Shown: positions 1 to 8,990, numbered from the stretch's first letter. The stretch: 64,000 nt of DNA from Eledone cirrhosa (GCA_964016885.1 OZ024740.1:2081095-2145094), one strand, 5' to 3'. Notes: generated from the letters alone by a model not told the origin. Numbers and translations: made by a program.

Positions 1-2092
1 CAAGCCATTCGTCAACACCTAGTTTTCTAAGAGACCACTAGATAATGGAACGGGGGACTCTGTCGAAGGCTTTCTCCAAGTCGACGAAAGCTAAGTATAG
101 GGGTTTACTTTTAGCTAGGTACTTCTCCTGTAGTTGTCGTACAATGAAAAGAGCGTCTGTGGTACTTTTGCCTGACACAAACCCGAACTGCATTTCATCT
201 AGATCAATTCTCTCTCTGATTAGTTGCGCTATTACTTTTTCCGTGACCTTCATGACCTGGTCGATTAATTTAATGCCTCTATAGTTACTCCTATCTAGGG
301 CATCTCCTTTTCCCTTATAGCAGTTAACGATGATGCTGCTACACCAGTCCTTCGGAACAACCCCATTCTGTACGACTTGGTTAACTATCCGGGTGACCAT
401 GGTGTGTCCCACCGAACCAGATGCCTTCAGCATCTCAGCAACTATTTCCGAAGGACCAGCCGCCTTACCCGTCTTCATATCTTTGATTGCCTTGCTTATT
501 GTACTACCCTGGACTAACACTGCTGGTCCCTCTATTGGGTCGATGTGGGGTAGACTGTCTTTCTCCAATTTATTCTCCTCATTTAGAAGCCTTTCGTAGT
601 GACACTTCCAAGCTACCTTCTTATCAGCATCGGTGATGGCAAGTATGCCATCATCGTTAAGTACACACTTCTCCCCGACAATATCACGGTTTTCCTGGAC
701 ACATTGCCTGGCAATCCTGAACACCTCACGTTTTTGGTCCTCACGTTGTAGAACATGATTGAACTTTCTTTCCTCTGCTTCCCTTCTTGCGAAGTACACT
801 TGTCTCCTAGCTTCCCTCCTGGCCACTTGATAGTCTTCTCTACTTCCCCCATCTCGCCATACTTTCCAAGCCTGCTTTTTGGCCTTGATTGACCTCTCCA
901 CCTTACTGTTCCACCACCAAGTTACTCTCCTCCTGCCTATAGGCCTGCTCCAGCCACAGGTTTCATCTGTCACCTTCAGCAGGTTAGCTTTCAGGAATTC
1001 CCACTGTTCCTCTATATTATACGACTCTAATTGCTCTTCCTTACTGTCGAAAGCGTCAAGTAATATGCTTTGAAATTTATTTCTGGCTATGGGGTCCTTT
1101 AGCTTCCATATTTTTCTCCTGAGGATAGACCTCTTCCGCTGTCTAGTACGTCTCGTCCTGACTATGAGGTCGCTAATTATCAGTCTATGTTGCGAGGTGA
1201 ATTCTTCATGGGGGAGGGATTTAGTGTTAACAACAGACACTCTGTCACGTCTTCTGGTAAGGATATAATCTACCTGGCTTGTGTGTTCCCCCGATCTATA
1301 GGTGATCAAGTGATTGTCTCGTTTTTTTAAGTTAGTGTTACAGATAGTTAAGTTATTTGCGTCGCAGAATTCCAGGATTCTGGAGCCTTCCTCATTTCTA
1401 GTACCGAACCCATAGCCTCCATGGATTCCGTCATAGCTGTCACAATGTTGTCCAACGTGACCATTTAGGTAGCCTGCAATAATTATATAGTCACTGTCGG
1501 TTATTTGGGAGGTAGCGAGCATCAGTGTCTCGTAGAATCTGTCTTTTATAGCGCCGGGCAGTCCGGATTGGGGTGCGTACGCAGATATTACTGTCACCGT
1601 AGTTTTATTGAGGACAAGTCTTATTTTAATTATTCTGTCGTTCACTCTATTTACGTCTATTATCTTATCTGCCCACTTTTCTGCTACCATGATTCCTACC
1701 CCACCCAACCCATTGTCATTTCCCACCCAGAAAAGCTTATAGCATCGTTCTTTACCCACGATGAATCTAGCCGACCCACCCCTCCACCTGGTCTCTTGAA
1801 TACAACAAACATCGACCTCCTTACGTTCAAGCATCTCTAGAACCTCGTTAGAGCGACCCTTTAAGGTGCCTACATTCATGGTACCAACTCTGAAGTTTTG
1901 GATTGCGTTTGGAGGGTGGGAGCGGTGGGGCGCGGGGGGTGGGGGGGTTATGTTAGCCATCCTGGGCCGAAACAAGGAGGAGTGCTTGCATTCTCGTCCA
2001 CGAGGTGAATTTGTCTTTATCTTTGGCATTGTCGCTGAGCGTCCACATTTTTCTCTCTTCAACTCTCCAGAATTCCGTAGTCCATCCATCAT
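1..2092 (-). pseudogene. LINE ORF2 (APE endonuclease + RT), copy 1, broken and cut by window edge
   Basis: Non-LTR retrotransposon protein, probably RTE-type (clade inferred). The likely start is the ATG at 2092; the frame is open upstream only to a TTG at 2104. The endonuclease/exonuclease/phosphatase domain fills about residues 65-310: TMNVGTL, CIQETRW, SAYAPQSG, VDYIL and HRLIISD are visible. The usual GDxN motif reads GYLN (Tyr codon at 1469-1471), so a catalytic Asp is missing. RT sequence follows: GKAAGPSEIVAEML, YRGIKLIDQVMKV, then motif A with VDLEKAFD. A TAG (38-40 on the plus strand) interrupts the frame where the near-identical copy at 15849-18267 has a Ser codon (TCG to TAG). Homology continues past the stop to base 1, so the element extends outside the window. 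It is dead as read, although it is very similar to copy 2, implying recent activity of the family. Confidence 0.9.
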
Positions 2093-2435
2093 ATCGAAAA
2101 GCAACCAGTTAAGCGATAGTATGGGCCTCTGACTTATGATTGGTCAACGTAATAATGGTGGTGCGTGGGGGCGGGTGGGAGGGATGATGGGTTGTTAGCG
2201 AGAATGTAAGGTTTAAGATAAGATCGCAGTATTTTGGGCATAATTTAACAATAAACGAAAATACAAGATTTGTTTTGTTTAAGAAAATACGATAGAGAAA
2301 ATGCGGTGACAGGGAAAATATGATTTTTAGAGAAAAAATATGATATAGAATGGTGAAAATATGATATAGTGTGAAATTAGGACATAGAATAGAGATTGAA
2401 TGAATGGATTCGAATGGAGAGAAGAATCGAGAAAA
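2093..2435. other. LINE 5' leader / AT-rich spacer
   Basis: The stretch next to the LINE start is G-rich on the plus strand (about 2155-2190) and may be LINE 5' UTR. From about 2220 it becomes AT-rich with short imperfect repeats of an AAAATATGATATAG-like motif. No gene is visible. The LINE 5' boundary cannot be fixed from one copy. Confidence 0.4.
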
Positions 2436-2466
2436 ATATATATATATATATATACATATATACATG

Positions 2467-2516
<50 letters not shown>

Positions 2517-2593
2517 CATATATATATACATGTACATATATATACATGTATATATACATGTATATATATACATATGTATATATACATGTATAT

Positions 2594-2632
<39 letters not shown>

Positions 2633-2638
2633 TATATA
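2436..2638. repeat. (TA)n / TATACATG microsatellite
   Basis: About 200 bp of alternating TA with interspersed TACATG steps, directly abutting the 3' end of the Penelope-like element. Long frames rich in Ile/Tyr here are low-complexity artefacts. Confidence 0.95.
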
Positions 2639-3058
2639 GTTATACTTTGGGAGGGTCATGTTGCCAATAAGAAACACACGCACCAGTTGCTTTCATTTCA
2701 ATTTATTATATATCTATAAATTTATAAATTTACAAATCTACAAATCTATAAATTTCTGGTTGGTTGGTTGGTTCCACAACCAGATAGTTGTTTATATATA
2801 GTCATAGTCCTTTCGTCACACACTCTGTGACCTCTTCAGTGACTGGGGATTCCTTTCTTTGTTTCTGTGCCTTTCCTTTCTTCTGTCCTACGCCATTTTG
2901 TTTCTGTGTGTGTGTTGTGTGCTCAGTTTGCGCATGCGCCACATCCGGGTGTCTGTGTGTGTTTGTGTTCATTTATCTATTTGTTTATTTATTTATTTAT
3001 TTACATGTTATTGGTTGGTTGTTTGTTCTATGTGTGTGTGTGTGTTTTCATTTTGTCC
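2639..3058 (-). repeat. PLTR A (downstream terminal repeat of the PLE)
   Basis: Matches PLTR B (6790-7288) and inverted PLTR C (8435-8932). It shares GTTATACTTTGGGAGGG at one end, a hairpin-forming CCACAACCAG segment, a hammerhead-like core and a CGCATGCGCCACATCCGGGT block. It differs from B mostly by T on the plus strand where B has C, for example four TTGG steps against CCGG steps near 2758-2775. Confidence 0.88.
2800..2844 (-). ncRNA. Hammerhead ribozyme-like motif in PLTR A
   Basis: Read on the minus strand: stem I 5' strand AGUCA, core CUGAAGA, a stem II of GUCAC/GUGAC closing a 7-nt loop, core GAAA, a 1-2 bp stem III with a tiny loop (GGACU), the H17 nucleotide A, and stem I 3' strand UGACU. 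Predicted cleavage lies between 2805 and 2804. Hammerheads with a very short stem III are established in Penelope-like elements. One extra G sits between CUGAAGA and stem II, so activity is uncertain. Confidence 0.6.
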
Positions 3059-5761
3059 TTAATTGTAAGTTGTGATGTTGCTGTTCCACTCATATTTTCT
3101 ATTTAATTTTGGTTGTAATTCTTTTATGTTTATTGCCTCTGTAATTTGTCTAAACATTGCATCTTTTCTGTGTGTAGATTCTATTTTTATTTCTATGTTC
3201 TCTAATTTACCCTTGTGTTCTATCTTAGCATGTTGGTAGAGTACAGATGATTCTTTATTATCTTGAAGGTCTCGCCAGTGTTCATTTATCCGTTCCCCTA
3301 TACTACGAGCTGTCTCACCTATGTACACTATATTTTTGTTTCTACATTGTCCTTCAGTACATCTTATGCTATACACTACATTTCTAGTTTTACAGTTAAT
3401 ATGGGGGCTTATTTTACAGGTTATACATTTCTTATCTATACATGAGGGTCTTTGAAACGGGTATGTCTTGCTAATAAGTGTTTTTACGGAGGTACCTGGT
3501 CTTTCTACTATCTTAATATTGAGTTTATGCTTATTTAGGGCCCTTCTAAATTTGTAGGCTAGTTCGCCTCTAGGGGTTGTATCGATGAACATTACACTCT
3601 GGTATTTATTGCTATCATACCATGAGTTTATTCTATTGGCCTTGTTCCTAGTTCTTTCTACTCTATTCCAAGATTTGCTCCTATACAAGGGGCAGGTCCC
3701 ATTTATGTCATTATTTACCATTTTTTCCCATTTGGTTCTGGCTCCTCTATACACTCTGATTCTATCTCTCTGATTGTAGCCAGAGAACTGCATACGGTGG
3801 ATGAAGTGTTGTATGTGTCTCTCTAGTTCTTCGGGGTTGCACATGCGGGACACATTTCTCATCACCCGTACCAAATCCGCAATCAGTATGTTGATTTTGG
3901 TATGGTCCGAAATGGCCGAGTTTCGGTGGATCAGATGTTTGGAAGTCATGGGTTTGGCATAATGGGAATGGAGGATTTGTTTTTGGTTGTTAATGGTATC
4001 TAAGCAGAGCTCTGTGTCTAGTACAGGTAATCGATGGTTGGGGTGTCTACTTGGGTAGTCTATAGTAACTCTAATGCTCTGGTGGATGGAGTTTGCTATT
4101 TGCTGGATGCTTTCCATTGTGTTTTTCTCTAGTTCCTGACTGTTCTCTAGTGGGGGTGTCTTAACTACGATGTTTATATCATCTACGTAGCGGGAGTACA
4201 TTATCAGGCTTAAGCTGTCTTCTAATTGTTCTTTAAGTTTAAGTCTACTGTCCCACCATACCATGAATAAGTTAGCTATGTCGCCTGCAATGCTAACACC
4301 AATGGCTGCTCCTTCCTCTTGGGCATATGTTTTTCCATTAAATTTGAACATATGTTCCTTAAGGGTTAATTTTATGCTGGCCCCTACCGCATGTGCAATC
4401 ATTTTCTTCAGTTCATCGTGGTTTTCGGGTGTCCGTATGGCTCTGGTCCACCCGTTCCATCTATCTGTGTGGGTTTTCTTGGCCATTGAGGTAATGGTAG
4501 GTGGTCTGCCTCTTGCTGGTCTTGTAGGGCACAGGTTGCTAAGGTCATAAGAGTCTAGGTAACTATTACTATGGGTAAGCTTAAGTAGAAGTCCCAGCTC
4601 ACTGGTATCAATCCCACGGAACTCAACCTTGCTCTCGCTGATCATTTCGACGCATTTCTCCACAGCAAAATCCACGTCAATAGATGGATACAGGGACACA
4701 ACATCCATACTGCCTATTATGCAGTTTGTTAGGTCCCCAGATCGGTTACCCGCGCCGATTCTGCTGAGGAGGTCCTCCGTGCTGTCACACACATCTGGGG
4801 ACATCTCAATGATGGGGCGTATGATCAGGGAGAGGAAGTAGGACAGTCTGTAGTTACTAGCAATGTTAGCCCCACAGACTGGTCGTGTTGGTGGTCCCGC
4901 GACAGGGTCCCAGCCCGTTTTATGGTCTTTACGAAGCCCATACAACGCCGGCACGTCATTGTTCCAGGCCTGGAAGTTGTTGGCAGTCCTTTTGTTGGGC
5001 TGCATTATATTTGTCCACATCACCATATGGGCATTGAGGGTTTTTTCTCTATCCTCATGCTCCTGTGGTGTTACCTCTCTTGTGTTAGTGATGTGGGGTT
5101 GCATTGCCTGGATGTAGTTTGGCAGGCTGTCAACCGACATTCTGCCAGACTTGTCTGTTGGAAAGCATGCTATCTCTCCATTACGCGAGCGCTGCATGAG
5201 CTTACGCAAGCCATTTGCAGATTCTTCTCCCAGTTGCTGGGCCTCTATTCTATTATGCTTCTTGCTATACTGTTCTATAATATTTCTAAGTTCGGATTTA
5301 GCTATACTAAATTGTGCCTCTGTTTGTTCATCGACCTGCGACGGCAACTGCGTGCGTTTGTTAAATGGCAAAGTCGTGGCGTGGACTCGTCGTAGGTCGA
5401 ATGATTTATCAGAGGGGTTATAAAACGGAGAGTTCCAGGCTGCTGCTTTATGTGTACTAGTGCTATTGTTAGTTGTGTTGTTTCTATTTCCACCAACAGC
5501 AGCAGCCTCAGCTTCATGGTTGTTTCTATGTCTCTCATAATTACTCCTGTCTCTTTCCACTGGCTCAATGTTGTTATCTACCCTATTTTGTGTGTCTGTG
5601 TGTTCGTCTTGGTTATTCTCTTTGTCCTTAGTCTCCCATCTCCTTTTCCTTTTCCTTTTAATCCTATTACTTTCTCTTATTTCTCTGATTTCTGTGCTAC
5701 TGTCATTACTTGTTTTCTGTGTCTGTGTGTTTGTTAAGATTGTGGTGGTGGTGAGAGGCAT
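3059..5761 (-). CDS. PLE ORF2: Penelope-type reverse transcriptase with GIY-YIG endonuclease
   Basis: A 900-residue uninterrupted frame. A basic patch near residues 33-41 (RIKRKRKRR) could be a nuclear signal. An Asn/Thr-rich linker follows to about 105. The PLE N-terminal region has ACFPTDKSG at 198-206. RT motif A is SMDVVSLYPSID (351-362), motif B is GAAIGVSIAGDIANLF (484-499) and motif C is YVDD (525-528). A Cys cluster CIDKKCITCKISPHINC (774-790) precedes a C-terminal GIY-YIG domain with VVYSI (795-799), YIGETARSIGERINEH (813-828) and conserved downstream Glu/Asn. The expected activity is target nicking by GIY-YIG followed by reverse transcription. The first ATG overlaps the end of ORF1 by 28 nt in the -1 frame, so expression may need frameshifting or reinitiation; the initiating Met is uncertain. 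Catalytic residues look intact. Confidence 0.92.
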   Translation of the reverse strand: MPLTTTTILTNTQTQKTSNDSSTEIREIRESNRIKRKRKRRWETKDKENNQDEHTDTQNRVDNNIEPVERDRSNYERHRNNHEAEAAAVGGNRNNTTNNSTSTHKAAAWNSPFYNPSDKSFDLRRVHATTLPFNKRTQLPSQVDEQTEAQFSIAKSELRNIIEQYSKKHNRIEAQQLGEESANGLRKLMQRSRNGEIACFPTDKSGRMSVDSLPNYIQAMQPHITNTREVTPQEHEDREKTLNAHMVMWTNIMQPNKRTANNFQAWNNDVPALYGLRKDHKTGWDPVAGPPTRPVCGANIASNYRLSYFLSLIIRPIIEMSPDVCDSTEDLLSRIGAGNRSGDLTNCIIGSMDVVSLYPSIDVDFAVEKCVEMISESKVEFRGIDTSELGLLLKLTHSNSYLDSYDLSNLCPTRPARGRPPTITSMAKKTHTDRWNGWTRAIRTPENHDELKKMIAHAVGASIKLTLKEHMFKFNGKTYAQEEGAAIGVSIAGDIANLFMVWWDSRLKLKEQLEDSLSLIMYSRYVDDINIVVKTPPLENSQELEKNTMESIQQIANSIHQSIRVTIDYPSRHPNHRLPVLDTELCLDTINNQKQILHSHYAKPMTSKHLIHRNSAISDHTKINILIADLVRVMRNVSRMCNPEELERHIQHFIHRMQFSGYNQRDRIRVYRGARTKWEKMVNNDINGTCPLYRSKSWNRVERTRNKANRINSWYDSNKYQSVMFIDTTPRGELAYKFRRALNKHKLNIKIVERPGTSVKTLISKTYPFQRPSCIDKKCITCKISPHINCKTRNVVYSIRCTEGQCRNKNIVYIGETARSIGERINEHWRDLQDNKESSVLYQHAKIEHKGKLENIEIKIESTHRKDAMFRQITEAINIKELQPKLNRKYEWNSNITTYN

Positions 5762-6810
5762 TGAATGCGTGTGTGTTGTTGTTGATGTGTGTTGTTGTTG
5801 TCTCCGTGTGTGTGTGTGTTATCGTTGTTGTGAGTGTTGTTATTGTTGTTTGTGTTTGCGTGTCTGTTGTTGTATCTGGGTATGTTGCTATTGTTGTTGT
5901 TGATGTGTGTGTTGTTATTATTGTCTCCGTGTGTGTTGTTATTGTTGTTTGTGTCTGCGTGTCTGTTGTATCTGGGTATGTTGCTATTGTTGTTGTTATT
6001 GTTGTTTGTGTCTGTGTGTCTGTTGTTGTTGGGATGTGTGTTGTATATGTGTGTGCGTATATTGTTGCTTTTGTTTTTGATGCTCCAGCGTAGTTTCGTA
6101 AATGATTTTTCTATTTCTGACAGACAACTAATCATATTTACCTTCTGGAATGTCGCAAATTTGGGTGGCAGACGTAACACCGACATTTCATTATTATCTA
6201 TTTCCGTGTTTCCATAAATGTTGGTATTTTCATTGTTGAACTCTTCAGATAATGAGGTGTCGGCCATGTTGATACCGTCAATTTTGTCGGGATATCTATT
6301 GGTATACTCTATAGTATCCCGATTTAGCTTTGCCTGTTTAAGCCACTTTAATTTTCTGTTAAAGTGCTTATTACATTCTTGAGTAATGTACTGTTCTTCG
6401 GGGCGTATAAGGCTTATAAATGTTAGTTTTTCTGCTGGTGTGGTGATTTTAGATATTTCATCTATTAGGTTACGCTTTAGTTTTTCTTGATGACTTAATT
6501 CTCTATAGATCTTCTTTTTTATGTTTAGAATTAAAGTTCGTTTTAGCCTATCTGCTTGTTTTTTGGTGAGTTGTAATCTTCTAACGTCGGTATTGATGGT
6601 GTTGGTGTAGATTCTAGAAGTGGTGCACAGTTTTATGAAGTGTAGTTGTCGAGATGTTATGGTTTTTCGTAGACAACAGAACATGGTGGTTTTCAGTATC
6701 TTGTTAGCCTGGCTAAGGCTTACGATATTTCGTTTCTGAATTTGTTTAGCAAGATTCTTTATCTGAAATCGTGTGTTGAAACCGATATTGTTATACTTTG
6801 GGAGGGTCAT
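5734..6810 (-). CDS. PLE ORF1: N-terminal PLE protein with Asn-rich tail
   Basis: 358 residues from the ATG at 6810 (MTLPKYNN); the frame is open further upstream only to a GTG. The start lies inside the terminal repeat, so the PLTR supplies the first codons. The protein is basic and helix-prone (KKQADRLKRTLILNIKKKIY region) and has no recognisable catalytic domain. LRLPPKFATFQK at about residues 217-228 resembles the conserved segment normally just N-terminal to PLE RTs. From about residue 260 it is dominated by Asn/His/Thr encoded by a GTT/GTGT microsatellite (5760-6060 on the plus strand). It ends 28 nt inside ORF2, which is in the -1 frame. ORF1 and ORF2 may therefore be one protein split by the microsatellite, or a frameshift pair. 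Confidence 0.75.
   Translation of the reverse strand: MTLPKYNNIGFNTRFQIKNLAKQIQKRNIVSLSQANKILKTTMFCCLRKTITSRQLHFIKLCTTSRIYTNTINTDVRRLQLTKKQADRLKRTLILNIKKKIYRELSHQEKLKRNLIDEISKITTPAEKLTFISLIRPEEQYITQECNKHFNRKLKWLKQAKLNRDTIEYTNRYPDKIDGINMADTSLSEEFNNENTNIYGNTEIDNNEMSVLRLPPKFATFQKVNMISCLSEIEKSFTKLRWSIKNKSNNIRTHIYNTHPNNNRHTDTNNNNNNNSNIPRYNRHADTNNNNNTHGDNNNNTHINNNNSNIPRYNNRHANTNNNNNTHNNDNTHTHGDNNNTHQQQHTRIQCLSPPPQS
5760..6065. repeat. Imperfect (TTG/TGTG)n low-complexity tract inside PLE ORF1
   Basis: Blocks of TTG and GTGTGT on the plus strand encode the Asn/His/Thr-rich tail of ORF1. Two sub-blocks around CTGGGTATGTTGCTATTGTT repeat. The tract is stop-free in more than one minus-strand frame, so slippage here would change the phase between ORF1 and ORF2. 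Confidence 0.8.
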
Positions 6811-7288
6811 GTTGCCAATAAGAAACACACGCACCAGTTGCTTTCACTTCAATTTAATTTATTAAATATTTATAAATTTACAAATTTATAAATCTCTGGC
6901 CGGCCGGCCGGCCCCACAACCAGACAGCTGCCTATATATATATAGTCACAGTTCTTTCGCCACACACCCCGTGACCCCCTCAGCGACTGGGGACCTCCCT
7001 CTTCGCCTCTGTGCCCCTCTTTCCTCCATCCCACGCCATTCTGTTTGTGTGTGGGTTGCGTGCTCAGTTTGCGCATGCGCCACATCCGGGTGTCTGTGTG
7101 TGTTTGTGTTCATTTTTCTATTTTTCTATTTATATTTTTCTATTTGTTTGTTTATTTATTTATTGTTGGTTGGTTGTTTGTTCTATGTGTGTGTGTGCTT
7201 TCATTTTGTCTTGTGTGTGTTTTCATTTTGTGTGTGTTTTCAATTGTAAGTTGTTTGTTCTATGTGTGTGTGTGTTTTCATTTTGTCC
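6790..7288 (-). repeat. PLTR B (upstream terminal repeat of the PLE)
   Basis: Same-strand partner of PLTR A and inverted partner of PLTR C. It carries four CCGG steps at about 6898-6913 where A has TTGG, and has expanded T/G-rich stretches at 7090-7290. The PLE ORF1 start codon (6810) lies within it. It is almost identical to PLTR C. Confidence 0.88.
6944..6988 (-). ncRNA. Degenerate hammerhead-like motif in PLTR B
   Basis: Same position and pairing plan as the PLTR A motif: stem I AGUCG/UGACU, stem II GUCAC/GUGGC, then GAAA. The core reads CUGAGGG instead of CUGANGA and the H17 position is G, which should abolish or impair cleavage. The stem II and stem I changes keep pairing through G-U wobbles. 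Confidence 0.5.
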
Positions 7289-7949
7289 TTAATTGTAAAT
7301 TGTGATGTTGCTGTTCCACTCATATTTTCTATTTAATTTTGGTTTTAATTCTTTTATGCTTACTGCCTCTGTAATTTGCCTAAACATTGCGTCTTTCTTG
7401 TGTGTGGATTCTATTTTTATTTCTATGCTCTCTAATTTACCCCTGTGTTCTATCTTAGCATGTTGGTAGAGCACAGATGATTCTTTACTATCTTGGAGGT
7501 CTCGCCAGTGTTCATTTATTCGTTCCCCTATACTACGAGCTGTCTCACCTATGTACACTACATTTTTGTTTCTACATTGTCCTTCAGTACATCTTATGCT
7601 ATATACTACATTTCTAGTTTTACAATTAATATGGGGGCTTATTTTACAGGTTATACATTTCTTATCTATACATGAGGGTCTTTGGAACGGGTATGTCTTG
7701 CTAATAAGTGTTTTTACGGAGGTACCAGGTCTTTCTACTATCTTAATATTGAGATTATGTTTCTTTAGGGCCCTTCTAAATTTGTAGGCTAGTTCGCCTC
7801 TAGGGGTTGTATTGATGAACATTACACTCTGGTATTTATTGCTATCATACCATGAGTTTATTGATGAACATTACACTCTGGTATTTATTGCTATCATACC
7901 ATGAGTTTATTCTATTGGCCTTGTTCTTAGTTCTTTCTATTCTATTTAG
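7289..7949 (-). pseudogene. 5'-truncated PLE ORF2 (C-terminal GIY-YIG part), upstream tandem copy
   Basis: The last 177 codons, from MFINTTPRGELAYKFRRAL to NITIYN, are open and match ORF2 residues 724-900, including the CIDKKCITCK cluster and YIGETARSIGERINEH. Further upstream the frame is disrupted by a 49-bp tandem duplication (7812-7860, 7861-7909), and homology stops near 7945. It feeds directly into PLTR B in the same orientation, as in PLE tandem insertions. It has no RT domain and is not functional alone. Confidence 0.88.
7812..7909. repeat. 49-bp direct tandem duplication
   Basis: The unit beginning TTGATGAACATTACACTCTGG occurs at 7812-7860 and again, identical by eye, at 7861-7909. 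49 is not a multiple of three, so it shifts the PLE reading frame. Confidence 0.95.
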
Positions 7950-8434
7950 TAACCCTAAAGAAACATAATCTCAATATTAAGATAGTAGAAAGACCTGGTA
8001 CCTCCGTAAAAACACTTATTAGCAAGACATACCCGTTCCAAAGACCCTCATGTATAGATAAGAAATGTATAACCTGTAAAATAAGCCCCCATATTAACTG
8101 TAAAACTAGAAATGTAGTATATAGCATAAGATGTACTGAAGGACAATGTAGAAACAAAAATGTAGTGTACATAGGTGAGACAGCTCGTAGTATAGGGGAA
8201 CGAATAAATGAACACTGGCGAGACCTCCAAGATAGTAAAGAATCATCTGTGCTCTACCAACATGCTAAGATAGAACACAGGGGTAAATTAGAGAGCATAG
8301 AAATAAAAATAGAATCCACACACAAGAAAGACGCAATGTTTAGGCAAATTACAGAGGCAGTAAGCATAAAAGAATTAAAACCAAAATTAAATAGAAAATA
8401 TGAGTGGAACAGCAACATCACAACTTACAATTAA
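7950..8434 (+). pseudogene. 5'-truncated PLE ORF2 fragment, inverted copy
   Basis: Plus-strand copy of the ORF2 C-terminus: Cys cluster then VVYIGETARSIGERINEH, ending NITTYN-stop at 8434. It lacks all RT motifs. It begins exactly where arm 1 homology ends and runs into PLTR C, facing away from the minus-strand copy. Confidence 0.88.
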
Positions 8435-8932
8435 GGACAAAATGAAAACACACACACACATAGAACAAACAACTTACAATTGAAAACACACACAAAATGA
8501 AAACACACACAAGACAAAATGAAAACACACACACACACATAGAACAAACAACCAACCAACAATAAATAAATAAATAAACAAACAAATAGAAAAATATAAA
8601 TAGAAAAATGAACACAAACACACACAGACACCCGGATGTGGCGCATGCGCAAACTGAGCACGCAACCCACACACAAACAGAATGGCGTGGGATGGAGGAA
8701 AGGAGGGGCACAGAGGCGAAGAGGGAGGTCCCCAGTCGCTGAGGGGGTCACGGGGTGTGTGGCGAAAGAACTGTGACTATATATATATAGGCAGCTGTCT
8801 GGTTGTGGGGCCGGCCGGCCGGCCAGAGATTTATAAATTTGTAAATTTATAAATATTTAATAAATTAAATTGAAGTGAAAGCAACTGGTGCGTGTGTTTC
8901 TTATTGGCAACATGACCCTCCCAAAGTATAAC
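8435..8932 (+). repeat. PLTR C (inverted PLE terminal repeat)
   Basis: Reverse complement of PLTR B, with CCGG steps at about 8811-8823 and the end CCCAAAGTATAAC. Homology continues about 60 bp into ORF1 5' sequence (to about 8996), then is cut by an AT minisatellite. Confidence 0.88.
8734..8778 (+). ncRNA. Degenerate hammerhead-like motif in PLTR C
   Basis: Same as the PLTR B motif on the opposite strand, with core CUGAGGG and GAAA, stem II GUCAC/GUGGC, and G at the cleavage-site position. Probably inactive. Confidence 0.5.
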
Positions 8933-8990
8933 AATATCGGTTTCAACACACGATTTCAGATAAAGAATCTTGCTAAACAAATTCAGAAAC

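Larger units (their letters stand above)
2639..7288 (-). mobile_element. Penelope-like retroelement, apparently full length, flanked by direct PLTRs
   Basis: In the sense (minus) direction the order is upstream PLTR (7288-6790), ORF1 (6810-5734), ORF2 with RT and GIY-YIG endonuclease (5761-3059), downstream PLTR (3058-2639). Both PLTRs are in the same orientation and both reach GTTATACTTTGGGAGGG. Upstream of the 5' PLTR lies the 3' part of another PLE copy, so this is the usual PLE tandem in which a truncated copy precedes a complete one. The downstream end stops at a TA microsatellite. No stop codon or frameshift is seen inside ORF2, which suggests a young copy. Subfamily is not assigned; the Cys cluster before GIY-YIG recalls Poseidon/Neptune-type elements. 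Confidence 0.88.

Noticed and set aside
2400..2700. Ile/Tyr-rich ORFs over the TA microsatellite
   Set aside because: Low-complexity translation on both strands of the same dinucleotide repeat.
2755..2850. CpG decay as the explanation for PLTR A/B differences
   Set aside because: It would produce C-to-T and G-to-A on the same strand at CpG; here almost only one strand-specific change is seen and non-CpG C/T positions are equally affected.
5568..6217. Plus-strand Cys/Val/Leu-rich frames opposite PLE ORF1
   Set aside because: Complement of the Asn-rich microsatellite coding region; no start context and no domain.
6810..6834. GTG start giving eight more residues to PLE ORF1
   Set aside because: Eukaryotic initiation at GTG is unlikely; the in-frame ATG at 6810 is preferred.
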